A stretch of DNA of 64,000 nucleotides. Source: Nitrospina sp. (GTDB lineage: Bacteria > Nitrospinota > Nitrospinia > Nitrospinales > Nitrospinaceae). Below the pieces are notes generated by a model. The model ran no database searches and had not been told where the DNA came from. It worked only from the letters and a program-made list of their open reading frames with translations. Location of the stretch: positions 1 through 64,000 of the forward strand of contig JAGQJZ010000001.1 of NCBI GenBank assembly GCA_020430445.1. The letters run 5' to 3'. Shown here piece after piece: positions 9,843 through 18,495 of this stretch; within the stretch, counting starts at the first letter, position 1, and every line of letters starts with the position of its first letter. Both the position numbers and the translations under genes were made by a program.

Positions 9843-12116
9843 TCAGGCTTCGGTGCGTTTGTCTACCTCGGCGAGAAGGAATTTGAGTTCGGAAACCTTG
9901 TCGCCTGCCTGGTGAATGAGGCCGGCCTCCTGTTTCAGGTTCTGAATTTTGACATTGACGTCTTCGGTCATCAGGTTGGCCTGGTTGAGCCGTTTCTCAA
10001 GCTCTTCAAGCAAATGAATCTTGCTCGACAGGGCGTCTATTTTCGATTGCGCTTCCTGCGTGATGGCGTTCAGCTTTTCGATGTTGACGGAAATCTTGTC
10101 CAGGTTGTCCTTTTCGAGATCGATGCGCGCCTTGTCGGCGTGCACCTTGGACAGCGCCCCTTCCAGTTCCTTGACCGCCTGCCGGGTGTCGCGGATTTTG
10201 GCGTCGTTTTCCTGCACCTGGCGGATGCGCTCCTCCAGCCCGTTCATCATGTTCTGCAACTGGTCGATTTTCTTTTCCGCCTGAACGACCATCTCTTCTT
10301 TTTCTTCCAGAATTTCCTGACGCACCCGCAGGTCCTTGAGCAGGCTGTCCTGTTCCGCCAGCCGGGCATCGGTGGCGTTCACCTTCTCCGCCTGATGTGA
10401 AATGGAGTCCAGCTTGTCCTCGAAGTTGCGGACGATCTGCCCCAGGTCTTCACGCACCCGGCCAACGTGCTCGATCTCCTCCTTCGACTCCTGCAATTCC
10501 TTGTAACGGGAACGCAGTTCGATTTCCATGATGCTCAGTTTCGACGCCAGGTGGTTCATGCGGCGTTCCTGATCGTCGACGGCCACCTTTTCCTTGGTCA
10601 GGTCGAGGATTTTCTCCTCCACCTGGTTGGTCATCGATTTGAGGTCTTCCAGCTTCTGATCGATCTTTTCCAGGAAATCGATTTTCTTGGAAACCTTTGA
10701 AATTTTCAGATTGGCTTCCTCGATGAAAAACTCCAGACCGTCGACCTTCTTTTCCATTTTCTCGATGATGGATTTGCGCTGCATCTGGGTTTCCATCTTC
10801 ACGTCGAGGCTGATCACCATGGAACTGAGGTCGTTGACTTTTTTGTCGACCTGGTCGACCAACTGCTGCTTGCGGCCGATCTCGTCCATCTGCTGCTTGA
10901 CCGCATCGTTCAGTTCCCGGTTCCTCTCCAGCACTTCGCCGATCTCGTCGGCCTTGCGGACTTCTTCCTCGAACTGGCGCACCTTCTGTTCCGCCTCGTC
11001 CGCCATCACATGGAAACGGCCCATCTTTTCCGTCGCCGTGTCGATAACCTTCATCTCATCGTTGAGGATTTTCATCTTGTTGCTGATGTTGTCGATGAGG
11101 AAGGTGTTCAGCTTGTTGATCTTTTCTTCCGTCTTCTGGACCTGGACGCTTTGGTCCTTGACCTGGGCGATCTTGTTCTCGACATCCACCACCAGCGAAT
11201 CCAGGTCACGGATGCGGCTGCTGATGCTCCGCATCTGTTCGTTTTTGACCGAAACGTTTTTGGCTTCGATCTTCAGTTCCTGGATTTCCTGAATGAGCTG
11301 GTTGATCGTCCCCTGGGTTTCCTGAACCAGTTGGTTGTGACTGAGCACCTTGTCGGTATTGGACTGCGACTGCTCGAGCAGGGAACGCAGGTCGTGCAGG
11401 TCCTGCTGGTAGCTGTCGACCACCGTTTTTTCCTTCTGCACGCGCTCCAGCCGGCCCTCGAGGTTGTTCACCAGTTGATTGAGCTCGGAAACCGACTCCG
11501 CGCCGGTCTTCATGGTTTCGCGAAACAGGTTGACCTGGTCCATCTGCTTGGAAATGTTCTCCAGCATGTATTCGAGCCGGTTGATGTTCTTGTCGGTGTT
11601 CTTGACCTGCTTGATCTCCTCCTTGAGCTTTTTCATCTTGGAGTCCATGTCCCACACCAGGACATTGAGCCGCCCGGCGTCCTCGTTGGCTTTCTCAACG
11701 AGACCGCGTTGCTGACCCAGGCCCTTGACCTTGTGATCGATGTGCTCGCTCAAGAGATGCAGGTTGTCCAGCTCCTTTTTCAGGTGCTGGTACTGGGAGT
11801 CGAGGTCTTTTGACACTGTCTGGAATTCACGCACCCGGACATCGAAGGAGCGCACTTCCTCGATCCTCTGGTTGACCGATTCGAGTTTTTCCAGCGTGCC
11901 GGGAATCTGTTCCTGAATGCGTTCGAAGAACAGCCGCTTCTCATCGAACTGGTCCGATTTCTTTTCGAAATATTCGACCAGCAATTGCAGGTTTTTCCGC
12001 TCCTCACCGGCGCGCCGGATGAGGTGGTTCAACTCGTCGAGCTGTTCCTGGGAAGCCTGGGGTTGGGAAGACGGTGTGGCGGAGGGATCGACTGGATTGA
12101 AGGATTCTTCAGACAT
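9843..12116 (-). CDS. Large coiled-coil protein of unknown function
   Basis: The 757-aa product is almost entirely heptad-patterned coiled coil from about residue 22 to the end, rich in Glu, Lys, Gln, Asp and Leu, with recurrent V(D/E)xLxxxI units spaced by short breaks. A 20-residue Ser/Pro/Gln-rich head comes first. There is no signal peptide, membrane segment, Walker motif or Cys, so it is not an SMC ATPase. It lies in a leftward cluster between asd and mtnP (gaps about 100 bp on each side), with GAGGAAC before the ATG. A cytoplasmic scaffold or filament role is possible but only a guess. Confidence 0.88.
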   Translation of the reverse strand: MSEESFNPVDPSATPSSQPQASQEQLDELNHLIRRAGEERKNLQLLVEYFEKKSDQFDEKRLFFERIQEQIPGTLEKLESVNQRIEEVRSFDVRVREFQTVSKDLDSQYQHLKKELDNLHLLSEHIDHKVKGLGQQRGLVEKANEDAGRLNVLVWDMDSKMKKLKEEIKQVKNTDKNINRLEYMLENISKQMDQVNLFRETMKTGAESVSELNQLVNNLEGRLERVQKEKTVVDSYQQDLHDLRSLLEQSQSNTDKVLSHNQLVQETQGTINQLIQEIQELKIEAKNVSVKNEQMRSISSRIRDLDSLVVDVENKIAQVKDQSVQVQKTEEKINKLNTFLIDNISNKMKILNDEMKVIDTATEKMGRFHVMADEAEQKVRQFEEEVRKADEIGEVLERNRELNDAVKQQMDEIGRKQQLVDQVDKKVNDLSSMVISLDVKMETQMQRKSIIEKMEKKVDGLEFFIEEANLKISKVSKKIDFLEKIDQKLEDLKSMTNQVEEKILDLTKEKVAVDDQERRMNHLASKLSIMEIELRSRYKELQESKEEIEHVGRVREDLGQIVRNFEDKLDSISHQAEKVNATDARLAEQDSLLKDLRVRQEILEEKEEMVVQAEKKIDQLQNMMNGLEERIRQVQENDAKIRDTRQAVKELEGALSKVHADKARIDLEKDNLDKISVNIEKLNAITQEAQSKIDALSSKIHLLEELEKRLNQANLMTEDVNVKIQNLKQEAGLIHQAGDKVSELKFLLAEVDKRTEA

Positions 12117-12220
12117 GCGTTTGTTCCTCAGAACCGGAGACGGGACGGCAACGGACGGGCGTCCGTTAAGGCCCTATTTTTATATAAATTACGGGTTTTG
12201 TAAAGCAATCGTTACAGGAT

Positions 12221-13234
12221 TCAGCGCCGAACAAGCGCTTCGGCGATCTGCACGGCGTTGAGCGCCGCTCCCTTGCGTAAATTGTCGGCGACGACCCACA
12301 GGTTCAGGCAACGCGGATTCCCAAGGTCCAGACGGATGCGGCCCACCTGCACTTCGTCCTTGCCCGCCGCATCGATGGCCAGCGGGTATTCGTTTTTGCC
12401 GGGAGAATCGACCACCACCACTCCCGGAAACGCCGCCAGGCTTTCACGCACCCGCTCGAGATCGATCTCCTGTTCACATTCCACATTGACCGCTTCCGAA
12501 TGAGAGATCATCACCGGCACGCGGACGGTGGTGGGAGAAACGTCGATCGAATCGTCTTCCATGATCTTGCGCGTCTCGTTGATCATTTTCATCTCTTCCT
12601 TGGTGTAGCCGTTTTCCAGGAAGACGTCGATGTGCGGCAGGCAGTTGTAAGCGATCTGGTGCGGATAGACGGAAGGGTGCACACCCTTCCCTTCCTGCAA
12701 TTGCTGCATCTGCTGCCCCAGTTCGTCCATCGCCTTCTGACCGGAACCCGAAACCGACTGGTAGGTCGACACCACCACGCGGCGGATCTTGTACAGATCG
12801 TGGATCGGCTTGAGCGCCATCACCATCTGGATGGTCGAGCAATTGGGATTGGCGATGATGCCGGGCTCCCCTCCGATCGCGTGGGCGTTGATCTCAGGCA
12901 CCACCAGGGGAACTCCCGGCTCCATGCGCCAGGCGCTGCTGTTGTCGATGACCACGCACCCCGCCTCCACCGCCGCCGGGGCGAACTCCTTGCTGGTGCC
13001 CCCGCCGGCGGAAAACAGGGCGATGTCGATGCCTTTAAAGGAATCCCGGGTCAACTCCCGGACTTCCACCTCCTTCCCCCTGAAGGGAAGCGTGGAACCC
13101 GCCGAGCGCGCCGAGGCGAGGCAGGTCAGGTTCGCCACCGGAAACTGCCGCTCCTCCAGAATCGCCAGCATGGCCCGGCCCACGGCGCCCGTGGCGCCGG
13201 CCACGGCCACCTCGTATGCGTCTTTTTTGATCAC
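12221..13234 (-). CDS. asd: Aspartate-semialdehyde dehydrogenase
   Basis: The 337-aa enzyme reduces aspartyl phosphate to aspartate semialdehyde for Lys, Met, Thr and diaminopimelate synthesis. It has the N-terminal [19 protein letters not shown] fold, [12 protein letters not shown], and the active-site NPNCSTIQ with Cys132. A GTG start at 13234 was chosen: it is preceded by GGAGGAG and overlaps the leuB stop by 4 bp (GTGA), and the protein then begins [13 protein letters not shown]. Coupling to leuB is common in proteobacteria. Confidence 0.96.
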   Translation of the reverse strand: MIKKDAYEVAVAGATGAVGRAMLAILEERQFPVANLTCLASARSAGSTLPFRGKEVEVRELTRDSFKGIDIALFSAGGGTSKEFAPAAVEAGCVVIDNSSAWRMEPGVPLVVPEINAHAIGGEPGIIANPNCSTIQMVMALKPIHDLYKIRRVVVSTYQSVSGSGQKAMDELGQQMQQLQEGKGVHPSVYPHQIAYNCLPHIDVFLENGYTKEEMKMINETRKIMEDDSIDVSPTTVRVPVMISHSEAVNVECEQEIDLERVRESLAAFPGVVVVDSPGKNEYPLAIDAAGKDEVQVGRIRLDLGNPRCLNLWVVADNLRKGAALNAVQIAEALVRR

Positions 13235-14322
13235 GCCAGTTTCTCCTCCACGCCCTGGGCGATGAGATCCCCCATCTCCCGGCACCCCACCGGCTGCATG
13301 CCTTCGGACATGATGTCCGGCGTGCGGTAGCCCGCATCGAGCACCGATTCCACCACCGCTTCGAGGGTGTTGTACACGTCTTCTCGATTAAGGGAGTACT
13401 TGAACATCATGCCCGCAGACATAATAGTTGCAAGGGGATTTGCCTTATCCTGTCCCGCGATATCCGGCGCGCTGCCGTGAATGGGTTCGTACATGGCGTG
13501 CTTCTCGCCGAGGCTGGCCGAGGGCAGCATGCCGATGCTTCCGGTCAGCATGGAGGCCTCGTCGCTCAGAATGTCGCCGAACATATTGGTGGTGACGATC
13601 ACGTCAAACTGTTTGGGGTTGCGCACCAACTGCATGGCGGCGTTATCAACGTACATGTGCGACAGTTCAATATCCGCATGATCCTGCGCGAATTCGATGA
13701 CCACGTCGCGCCACATCCCGGTGCATTCCAGCACGTTGGCCTTGTCCACGGAGCAGACTTTTTTATTCCGCTTGCGGGCGACATCGAAAGCGATCTGGGC
13801 GATGCGGCGGACCTCGCTTTCCGTATACACCAGGGTGTTGATACCGCGGCGTTCTCCGGATTCGGTTTTATCGATGCCGCGCGGCTGGCCGAAATAAATG
13901 CCGCCGGTCAATTCACGGACGACCATGATATCCAGTCCCTCCACCACTTCCGGCTTGAGGGTCGAGGCCCCCGTCAGCGCCTTGAAGATTTTAGCGGGCC
14001 TGAGATTGGCGAACAGCCCCAGGCTGGAGCGGAGCCCCAAAAGCGCGCGCTCGGGCCGGAGGGAAAAATCGATCGTCTCCCATTTCGGACCGCCTACCGC
14101 GCCGAGCAGGACCGCGTCCGCTTCCCGGGCAGCGGCGAGCGTCTCTTCAGGCAGAGGATGCCCGGCGGCTTCATACGCCGCGCCTCCCACCGGGTGCTCG
14201 TTCAGGTTCAGGGTGATCCCCAGTTTCGATTCGATCACCCGGAGCACTTTGACCGCTTCGGCGATCACTTCCGGGCCGATCCCATCTCCCGGCAATACGG
14301 TAATATTGAATACCTCGGACAT
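13231..14322 (-). CDS. leuB: 3-isopropylmalate dehydrogenase
   Basis: The 363-aa enzyme performs oxidative decarboxylation of 3-isopropylmalate in leucine synthesis. Family blocks include [94 protein letters not shown] and [13 protein letters not shown]. The ATG at 14322 has GAGG 10 bp upstream and gives the usual N-terminus; an in-frame TTG upstream was rejected. Its 5' region holds three compact inverted repeats. Confidence 0.97.
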   Translation of the reverse strand: MSEVFNITVLPGDGIGPEVIAEAVKVLRVIESKLGITLNLNEHPVGGAAYEAAGHPLPEETLAAAREADAVLLGAVGGPKWETIDFSLRPERALLGLRSSLGLFANLRPAKIFKALTGASTLKPEVVEGLDIMVVRELTGGIYFGQPRGIDKTESGERRGINTLVYTESEVRRIAQIAFDVARKRNKKVCSVDKANVLECTGMWRDVVIEFAQDHADIELSHMYVDNAAMQLVRNPKQFDVIVTTNMFGDILSDEASMLTGSIGMLPSASLGEKHAMYEPIHGSAPDIAGQDKANPLATIMSAGMMFKYSLNREDVYNTLEAVVESVLDAGYRTPDIMSEGMQPVGCREMGDLIAQGVEEKLA

Positions 14323-14367
14323 AATCAACGAACCTCGCAATCGGTTAAAACCTTCTTTATACCGGAA

Positions 14368-14440
14368 GCCGCCTGAGGCGGCAATACCTCTTGCAAAGGA
14401 TACCTTTGCAAACCCCGGTTAACTCTTCAAGTGAAGTTAA
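14368..14440. repeat. Three consecutive inverted repeats in the leuB leader
   Basis: GCCGCC-TGA-GGCGGC (14368-14382), TTGCAAAGG-ATA-CCTTTGCAA (14391-14411, 9 bp perfect) and CTTCA-AG-TGAAG flanked by TTAA words (14419-14440) follow one another just upstream of leuB. They could be RNA hairpins in the leader or DNA operator sites; no T-run or leucine-rich leader peptide was seen. Confidence 0.6.
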
Positions 14441-14461
14441 TCAGGAGGAAAAGCCAAGTTG

Positions 14462-14537
14462 CGTCATCGCGAGCGAATGAAATGAGCGTGGCCCAGACTG
14501 CTGGATTGCCGCGTCGCTATCGCTCCTCGCAATGACG
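14462..14537. repeat. REP-like interspersed palindromic repeat
   Basis: This 76-bp element starts CGTCATCGCGAG and ends CTCGCAATGACG, nearly perfect inverted ends, with internal AGCGAAT and GATTGCCGCGTCGC segments. The wording matches the widespread intergenic palindrome of the CGTCATTGCGAGGAGCGAAG type seen scattered in many bacterial genomes. Only one copy lies in the window. Confidence 0.65.
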
Positions 14538-14686
14538 CCCTGAGTTTTTGCTTTTGTTTTTTGCTGGCTGGAAAGCCATACTTGGGCACCGGTTTTTGAC
14601 TTATGCAAAGGCCCCTCCCGCGCCCTCTCCCCCCCTCCCCCGGGCATTCCGGCGCGATCAAATCCATTGATTTTAAAAGGATTTTC

Positions 14687-14716
14687 TTGACATTCCCGCA
14701 CGGGATAAATTAGCAT
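14687..14716 (+). promoter_or_regulatory. Candidate promoter of the T6SS tssJ-led operon
   Basis: A consensus TTGACA (14687-14692) is followed after 18 bp by TAGCAT (14711-14716), about 195 bp before the tssJ start. The -35 is perfect and the -10 matches at four of six positions. A long 5' leader would follow. Confidence 0.4.
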
Positions 14717-14909
14717 GAGCCGGTAGGCTGCGAGAGGACTCTCCCGCCTGAAATATCCAACCGGAGGGCGGTGGACGTGCCGTCTTACAGGAACCGATTT
14801 GCCGCCGGATGGATTCCCCTGCCCGACGTTGTGCGCGGAATAATTCGGCCCCCTGCTTGCCGTATGAACCGTAACCCGCCGAACTTTCCTCGCGTATTGT
14901 AAGGAGACC

Positions 14910-15422
14910 ATGGACTTCAATCCCATCATCCACCCCGACCCGGCACCCGGCAGACTGCTTTGGATCACCGGACTGCTGATGAGCCTGGTCTTCATGGCCG
15001 GAGGGTGTAACGTGGGTGCCCGCACCATGGCGCTTTTCGGCGGAGAACTCAACGTCCAGGTCCAGATCAACCCGAATGCCAACCACAATCAGCCCCTCAT
15101 GGTCGACCTCGTCCTGGTCAACGACTCGGAGCTGCTCAAAACACTGATGGGGATTCCCGCCAGCGAGTGGTTCGCCAAACGCGACCAGTTCAAACGGGAT
15201 TACCCCAAGCGGACGGGATTCGAATCCTGGGAGTGGGAATGGACCCCGGGGCAGCAGGTGCCGGACCTCATTCTGCCGATACGGGTCCGCGCCGAGGCCG
15301 GCATCATCTTCGTCCGGTATTACAGCGAAGGGGACCACCGCGCGCGGTTTGATCCCCTGAAAAATATTCTGATCGAATTCAAAGAAGACGACTTCCAGGT
15401 GACGGTCACTCAGGGCACCTGA
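14910..15422 (+). CDS. tssJ: T6SS outer-membrane lipoprotein TssJ
   Basis: The 170-aa product has a lipoprotein signal with lipobox FMAGGC (Cys33) and a transthyretin-like beta-sandwich pattern (VQVQINPNANHNQPLMVDLVLVND, then LMGIPASEWF and a Trp/Tyr-rich middle). TssJ anchors the TssLM trans-envelope complex to the outer membrane by binding TssM. AAGGAG precedes the ATG. It opens the T6SS gene run, 43 bp before tssK. Confidence 0.85.
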   Translation: MDFNPIIHPDPAPGRLLWITGLLMSLVFMAGGCNVGARTMALFGGELNVQVQINPNANHNQPLMVDLVLVNDSELLKTLMGIPASEWFAKRDQFKRDYPKRTGFESWEWEWTPGQQVPDLILPIRVRAEAGIIFVRYYSEGDHRARFDPLKNILIEFKEDDFQVTVTQGT

Positions 15423-15465
15423 ACAAAAACCGCCTGACACGGCACACAAACGAAGGACCAGACCC

Positions 15466-16806
15466 ATGGTCGATGCGCGCAGGATTCCATCCCCCATTCA
15501 ATGGCATGAAGGCATGATGCTGGCTCCACAGCATTTCCAGCAGACGGCCTCCCGGACCGAGGAATTACTGCACTATCACCTGATGTCCGCCAGCCCGTTC
15601 CACTGGGGCGTGCGCCGTCTCAAGGTCGACCCCGTGCTCCTGGTCAGCGGCAAGTTCCGCGTGCTGGAACTCGAGGCCATCCTGCCCGACGGCCTCATCG
15701 TCGAGCACGGCCACTCGGACGAGACCACGGCGCTCGATCTGGAACTGGAAGATTTCACCGAAGAAATCCGCACCCGGCCGTTGATGATCCACCTCGCTCT
15801 GCCGGAAAAGAAAGTCGGCGATTCGTTCAAGGGCGACCTGGCGCGTTTTGAATCCATTGAAGGCAACCCGATCACCGACGAAAACACCGGCGACAACGAA
15901 CTGCGCATTCCGCGGCTGCGGCCCCGGCTCCTGCTTCTGGGCACGGACGATCCGCCAAAAAAATACGTCAGCTTTCCCCTGGCCGAGGTCGCCTACAAAA
16001 ACGAAACCTTCTCCCTGACGGATTTCCTGCCGCCCAGCCTGCTGATTCCGCTGAATTCGCCCATCGGCGAAATGTGCCAGCAGATTTCCCAGCGGCTCAG
16101 GGAAAAGGCGGTGTACCTGTCCGAACAGGTGCAGTCTCCCTCCTCCTCCGCGGGAGGAGCCATGATCCTCGAAACCCGGAACAAGATCCAAAGCATGGTG
16201 GCGGGCCTGCCCCAGTTCGAGGCGATCTTCAACACCGGCTCGTCGCACCCTTATCCGTTGTTTATTTCCCTGTGCCACCTCGTCGGCCAGATGGCCTCGC
16301 TGGGCACGGGGCTGGTGCCGCCGGTATTGCCAGCCTACAACCACAACGACATTCGTTTTTCCTTCGACTCGGCGCGTGAATTCATTTTCAGGATGATCGA
16401 CGAAGGCATCCACGAAGCCTACACCGGTTACGCCTTCGCCCTGATCGACAACAAGTTCTCTCTGAACTTTTCCGAAAGCTGGATGGGGCAGAAATTCGTC
16501 TACCTCGGCGTGCGCGGCCCCTCCGGCATGGCGGAACGGGAAATCCTCGCCTGGGTGCAGAAAAGTTGGATCGGCACCGAAAACCACATCCCGTCGATGC
16601 GGGAGAAGCGCATCCTCGGGCCGGAGCGCAAGGCCATCGAGGGAGACCGCGACATCATCCCGGCGCGCGGCGTGGTGCTGTTTCAGTTGAGCGTCGACCC
16701 GGATTACATCGAACCCGAACAAACCCTGCAGATTTTCAATACGGCGGACGCGGAAGACGCCACCCGCCCGATGGAAATCGTGCTCTACGTCAAATCAGGC
16801 ACCTGA
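15466..16806 (+). CDS. tssK: T6SS baseplate-membrane connector TssK
   Basis: The 446-aa protein opens with the TssK signature IPSPIQWHEGMMLAPQHFQQ and is the usual length for the family (VasE/ImpJ). The N-terminal shoulder domain contacts the TssFG wedge and the C-terminal head contacts cytoplasmic TssL/TssM, docking the baseplate on the membrane complex. The closing REILAWVQKSWIGTENHIPSM and LFQLSVDP segments are typical of the neck and head. It lies between tssJ and an accessory block that is unusual at this place. Confidence 0.95.
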   Translation: MVDARRIPSPIQWHEGMMLAPQHFQQTASRTEELLHYHLMSASPFHWGVRRLKVDPVLLVSGKFRVLELEAILPDGLIVEHGHSDETTALDLELEDFTEEIRTRPLMIHLALPEKKVGDSFKGDLARFESIEGNPITDENTGDNELRIPRLRPRLLLLGTDDPPKKYVSFPLAEVAYKNETFSLTDFLPPSLLIPLNSPIGEMCQQISQRLREKAVYLSEQVQSPSSSAGGAMILETRNKIQSMVAGLPQFEAIFNTGSSHPYPLFISLCHLVGQMASLGTGLVPPVLPAYNHNDIRFSFDSAREFIFRMIDEGIHEAYTGYAFALIDNKFSLNFSESWMGQKFVYLGVRGPSGMAEREILAWVQKSWIGTENHIPSMREKRILGPERKAIEGDRDIIPARGVVLFQLSVDPDYIEPEQTLQIFNTADAEDATRPMEIVLYVKSGT

Positions 16807-16876
16807 ACCGGCCGGCCAGCCCAACCGGCCTCACCCAATTGATCTCTATGAATCCCCCCCTGCAAGGAGAGTCCAA

Positions 16877-17581
16877 ATGAACCGAAGACCCGGTGGCGAA
16901 ATGGCCACCCGTCCCCTGCATTTCATCTGGATCGCCGACTGCTCCGGTTCCATGGGCATCGACGGCAAGATCCAGGCCTTGAACAACGCCATCCGGGAGG
17001 CCATCCCGCACATGCAGGAGGTGGCCGACGAAAACCCCAACGCGCAGGTTCTGGTGCGGGCGCTCCGCTTCAGCACCGGGGCGCAATGGCACATCACCCA
17101 GCCAACGCCCATCAACGATTTCAAATGGGAGAATCTGGAAGCGGACGGCGTCACTGACCTCGGGCGGGCGCTCCACATGGTGGCGGAACAGTTGCGCATC
17201 CCGCCGATGACCGACCGCGCCCTGCCTCCGGTGCTGGTGCTGATCTCCGACGGCCAGCCGACGGACGATTTCAACGCGGGCCTGAAAGCCCTGCTCAAGG
17301 AACCCTGGGGCAAAAAGGCCGTGCGCGTCGCCATCGCCATCGGCGAGGACGCGGACCATGAAATCCTGCAGAAGTTCATCGGCAATCCCGAGTTCCAGCC
17401 CCTGCAGGCCAACAACCCGGAAGCGCTGAAGAACAAAATCAAATGGACCTCCACCGTGGTCCTGAAAGCCGCCTCGGCCCCCACAAGCCAGACGGAGGAA
17501 TCGCAAACTTCCGGCAACGTGCCCATTCCGCAGGCGCATGACACCGGCAGCGAAGTGATCTCGGCAGGAGACATCTGGTGA
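16877..17581 (+). CDS. TerY-like von Willebrand factor A domain protein (triad 1)
   Basis: The 234-aa protein is a single vWA domain with an intact MIDAS: DCSGSMG (Asp21, Ser23, Ser25), the conserved Thr in GVTDLGRAL, and ISDGQPTDD. No signal peptide is seen, so it should be cytosolic. It resembles TerY-type vWA proteins, which are encoded with a PP2C phosphatase and a kinase as a signalling set. Here its stop overlaps the PP2C start by 4 bp (GTGA). The last 50 residues are a Ser/Pro/Gln-rich tail. A metal-dependent scaffold role in the T6SS control set is inferred from context. Confidence 0.85.
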   Translation: MNRRPGGEMATRPLHFIWIADCSGSMGIDGKIQALNNAIREAIPHMQEVADENPNAQVLVRALRFSTGAQWHITQPTPINDFKWENLEADGVTDLGRALHMVAEQLRIPPMTDRALPPVLVLISDGQPTDDFNAGLKALLKEPWGKKAVRVAIAIGEDADHEILQKFIGNPEFQPLQANNPEALKNKIKWTSTVVLKAASAPTSQTEESQTSGNVPIPQAHDTGSEVISAGDIW

Positions 17582-18492
17582 ATCCCGAAACGTCTCCTAC
17601 CTGGCAGGCCTGCGGCAAAAGCATCCGCGGCGCGTCGCACGTTCGCGACCAGCGCCCCAATCAGGACGCCATCGCCTGGAGCGCCGGCCCCGGCGACGGC
17701 CTGCCCCTGGTCATGGCCATCTCCGACGGACACGGCAGCCAGCGCAGTTTCCGCAGCGACATCGGCGCGGCCATCGCGGTGGACACCCTGTCGCACGTTC
17801 TGTCTGAATTCGCCGGCCTGCCGGTCACGGATTTTCTGTCCCTTAAAAAAGACGCCGCCCGCATCCTGCCGCACGACCTGGAATACCGGTGGAAACGGCA
17901 GGTGCTCGACCACCTCATTCAATACCCGTTCAACGAACGGGAAACCGAAACGCTGTACGTCTACCGCGAGAAGGAAGAAGGCAAAACGCCCATGCTCAAT
18001 CCGTTCCTCGCTTATGGCGCCACCGTTCTGGGCGTTCTGGTCACGCGCGACTTTCATTTATTCCTGCAGCTCGGAGACGGCGACCTGATCACGGTCCAGG
18101 ACGACGGCCGGGTGGTCCGGCCCCTGCCGCATGACCCGCGCCTTTTGGGCAACGCGACCACCTCGCTCTGCACCCGGAGCGCCGCCAGCGACGTGCGCAT
18201 CCGGTTGGTGCCCAACGGACAGACGACGCCGGCCCTGATCCTGGTTTCCACGGACGGTTACTCCAATTCCTTCAAGGACGACACCGAGTTCCTGCAGATC
18301 GGACCGGACATCCTGGGCTTTATCCGCGCCGACGGCCTCAAGCAAGTCAGCGCCCAACTGGGCGAATGGCTGGAGGAAACCTCGCGGGTCGGCAGCGGCG
18401 ACGACATCACCCTGGGCATCATCTCCCGGCTGGAGGAGGCGCCGCGCCCCGCTCCAACAGCAGACGAACCCCTTTCCCAAAACACTCCATAA
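17578..18492 (+). CDS. PP2C-type Ser/Thr protein phosphatase (triad 1)
   Basis: The 304-aa protein has PP2C metal-site motifs in order: RPNQDA (Asp30), ISDGHGS (Asp50, Gly51), the central AYGATVLGVLVT and LQLGDGDLI strands, STDGYSNSF, and GSGDDITLGII near the C-terminus. It should remove phosphate from Ser/Thr residues, probably opposing the kinase encoded at 20742. The start is GTG, overlapping the vWA gene stop. An insertion of about 60 residues (HDLEYRWKRQ to EKEEGKTPM) falls between the second and third motifs. Confidence 0.88.
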   Translation: MNPETSPTWQACGKSIRGASHVRDQRPNQDAIAWSAGPGDGLPLVMAISDGHGSQRSFRSDIGAAIAVDTLSHVLSEFAGLPVTDFLSLKKDAARILPHDLEYRWKRQVLDHLIQYPFNERETETLYVYREKEEGKTPMLNPFLAYGATVLGVLVTRDFHLFLQLGDGDLITVQDDGRVVRPLPHDPRLLGNATTSLCTRSAASDVRIRLVPNGQTTPALILVSTDGYSNSFKDDTEFLQIGPDILGFIRADGLKQVSAQLGEWLEETSRVGSGDDITLGIISRLEEAPRPAPTADEPLSQNTP

Positions 18493-18495
18493 CCC

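Larger units (their letters stand above)
14323..14909. other. Gene-free 587-bp region between divergent leuB and tssJ
   Basis: It contains the leuB leader repeats, one REP-like palindrome, a C-rich run (about 14611-14643) and a promoter-like pair ahead of tssJ. No convincing coding sequence was seen. The change from housekeeping to T6SS genes occurs here. Confidence 0.6.

Noticed and set aside
14575-14602. Possible sigma54 -24/-12 promoter before tssJ
   Set aside because: GGCAC is present at the -24 position, but the -12 GC is missing (TTTGA instead of TTGCA).
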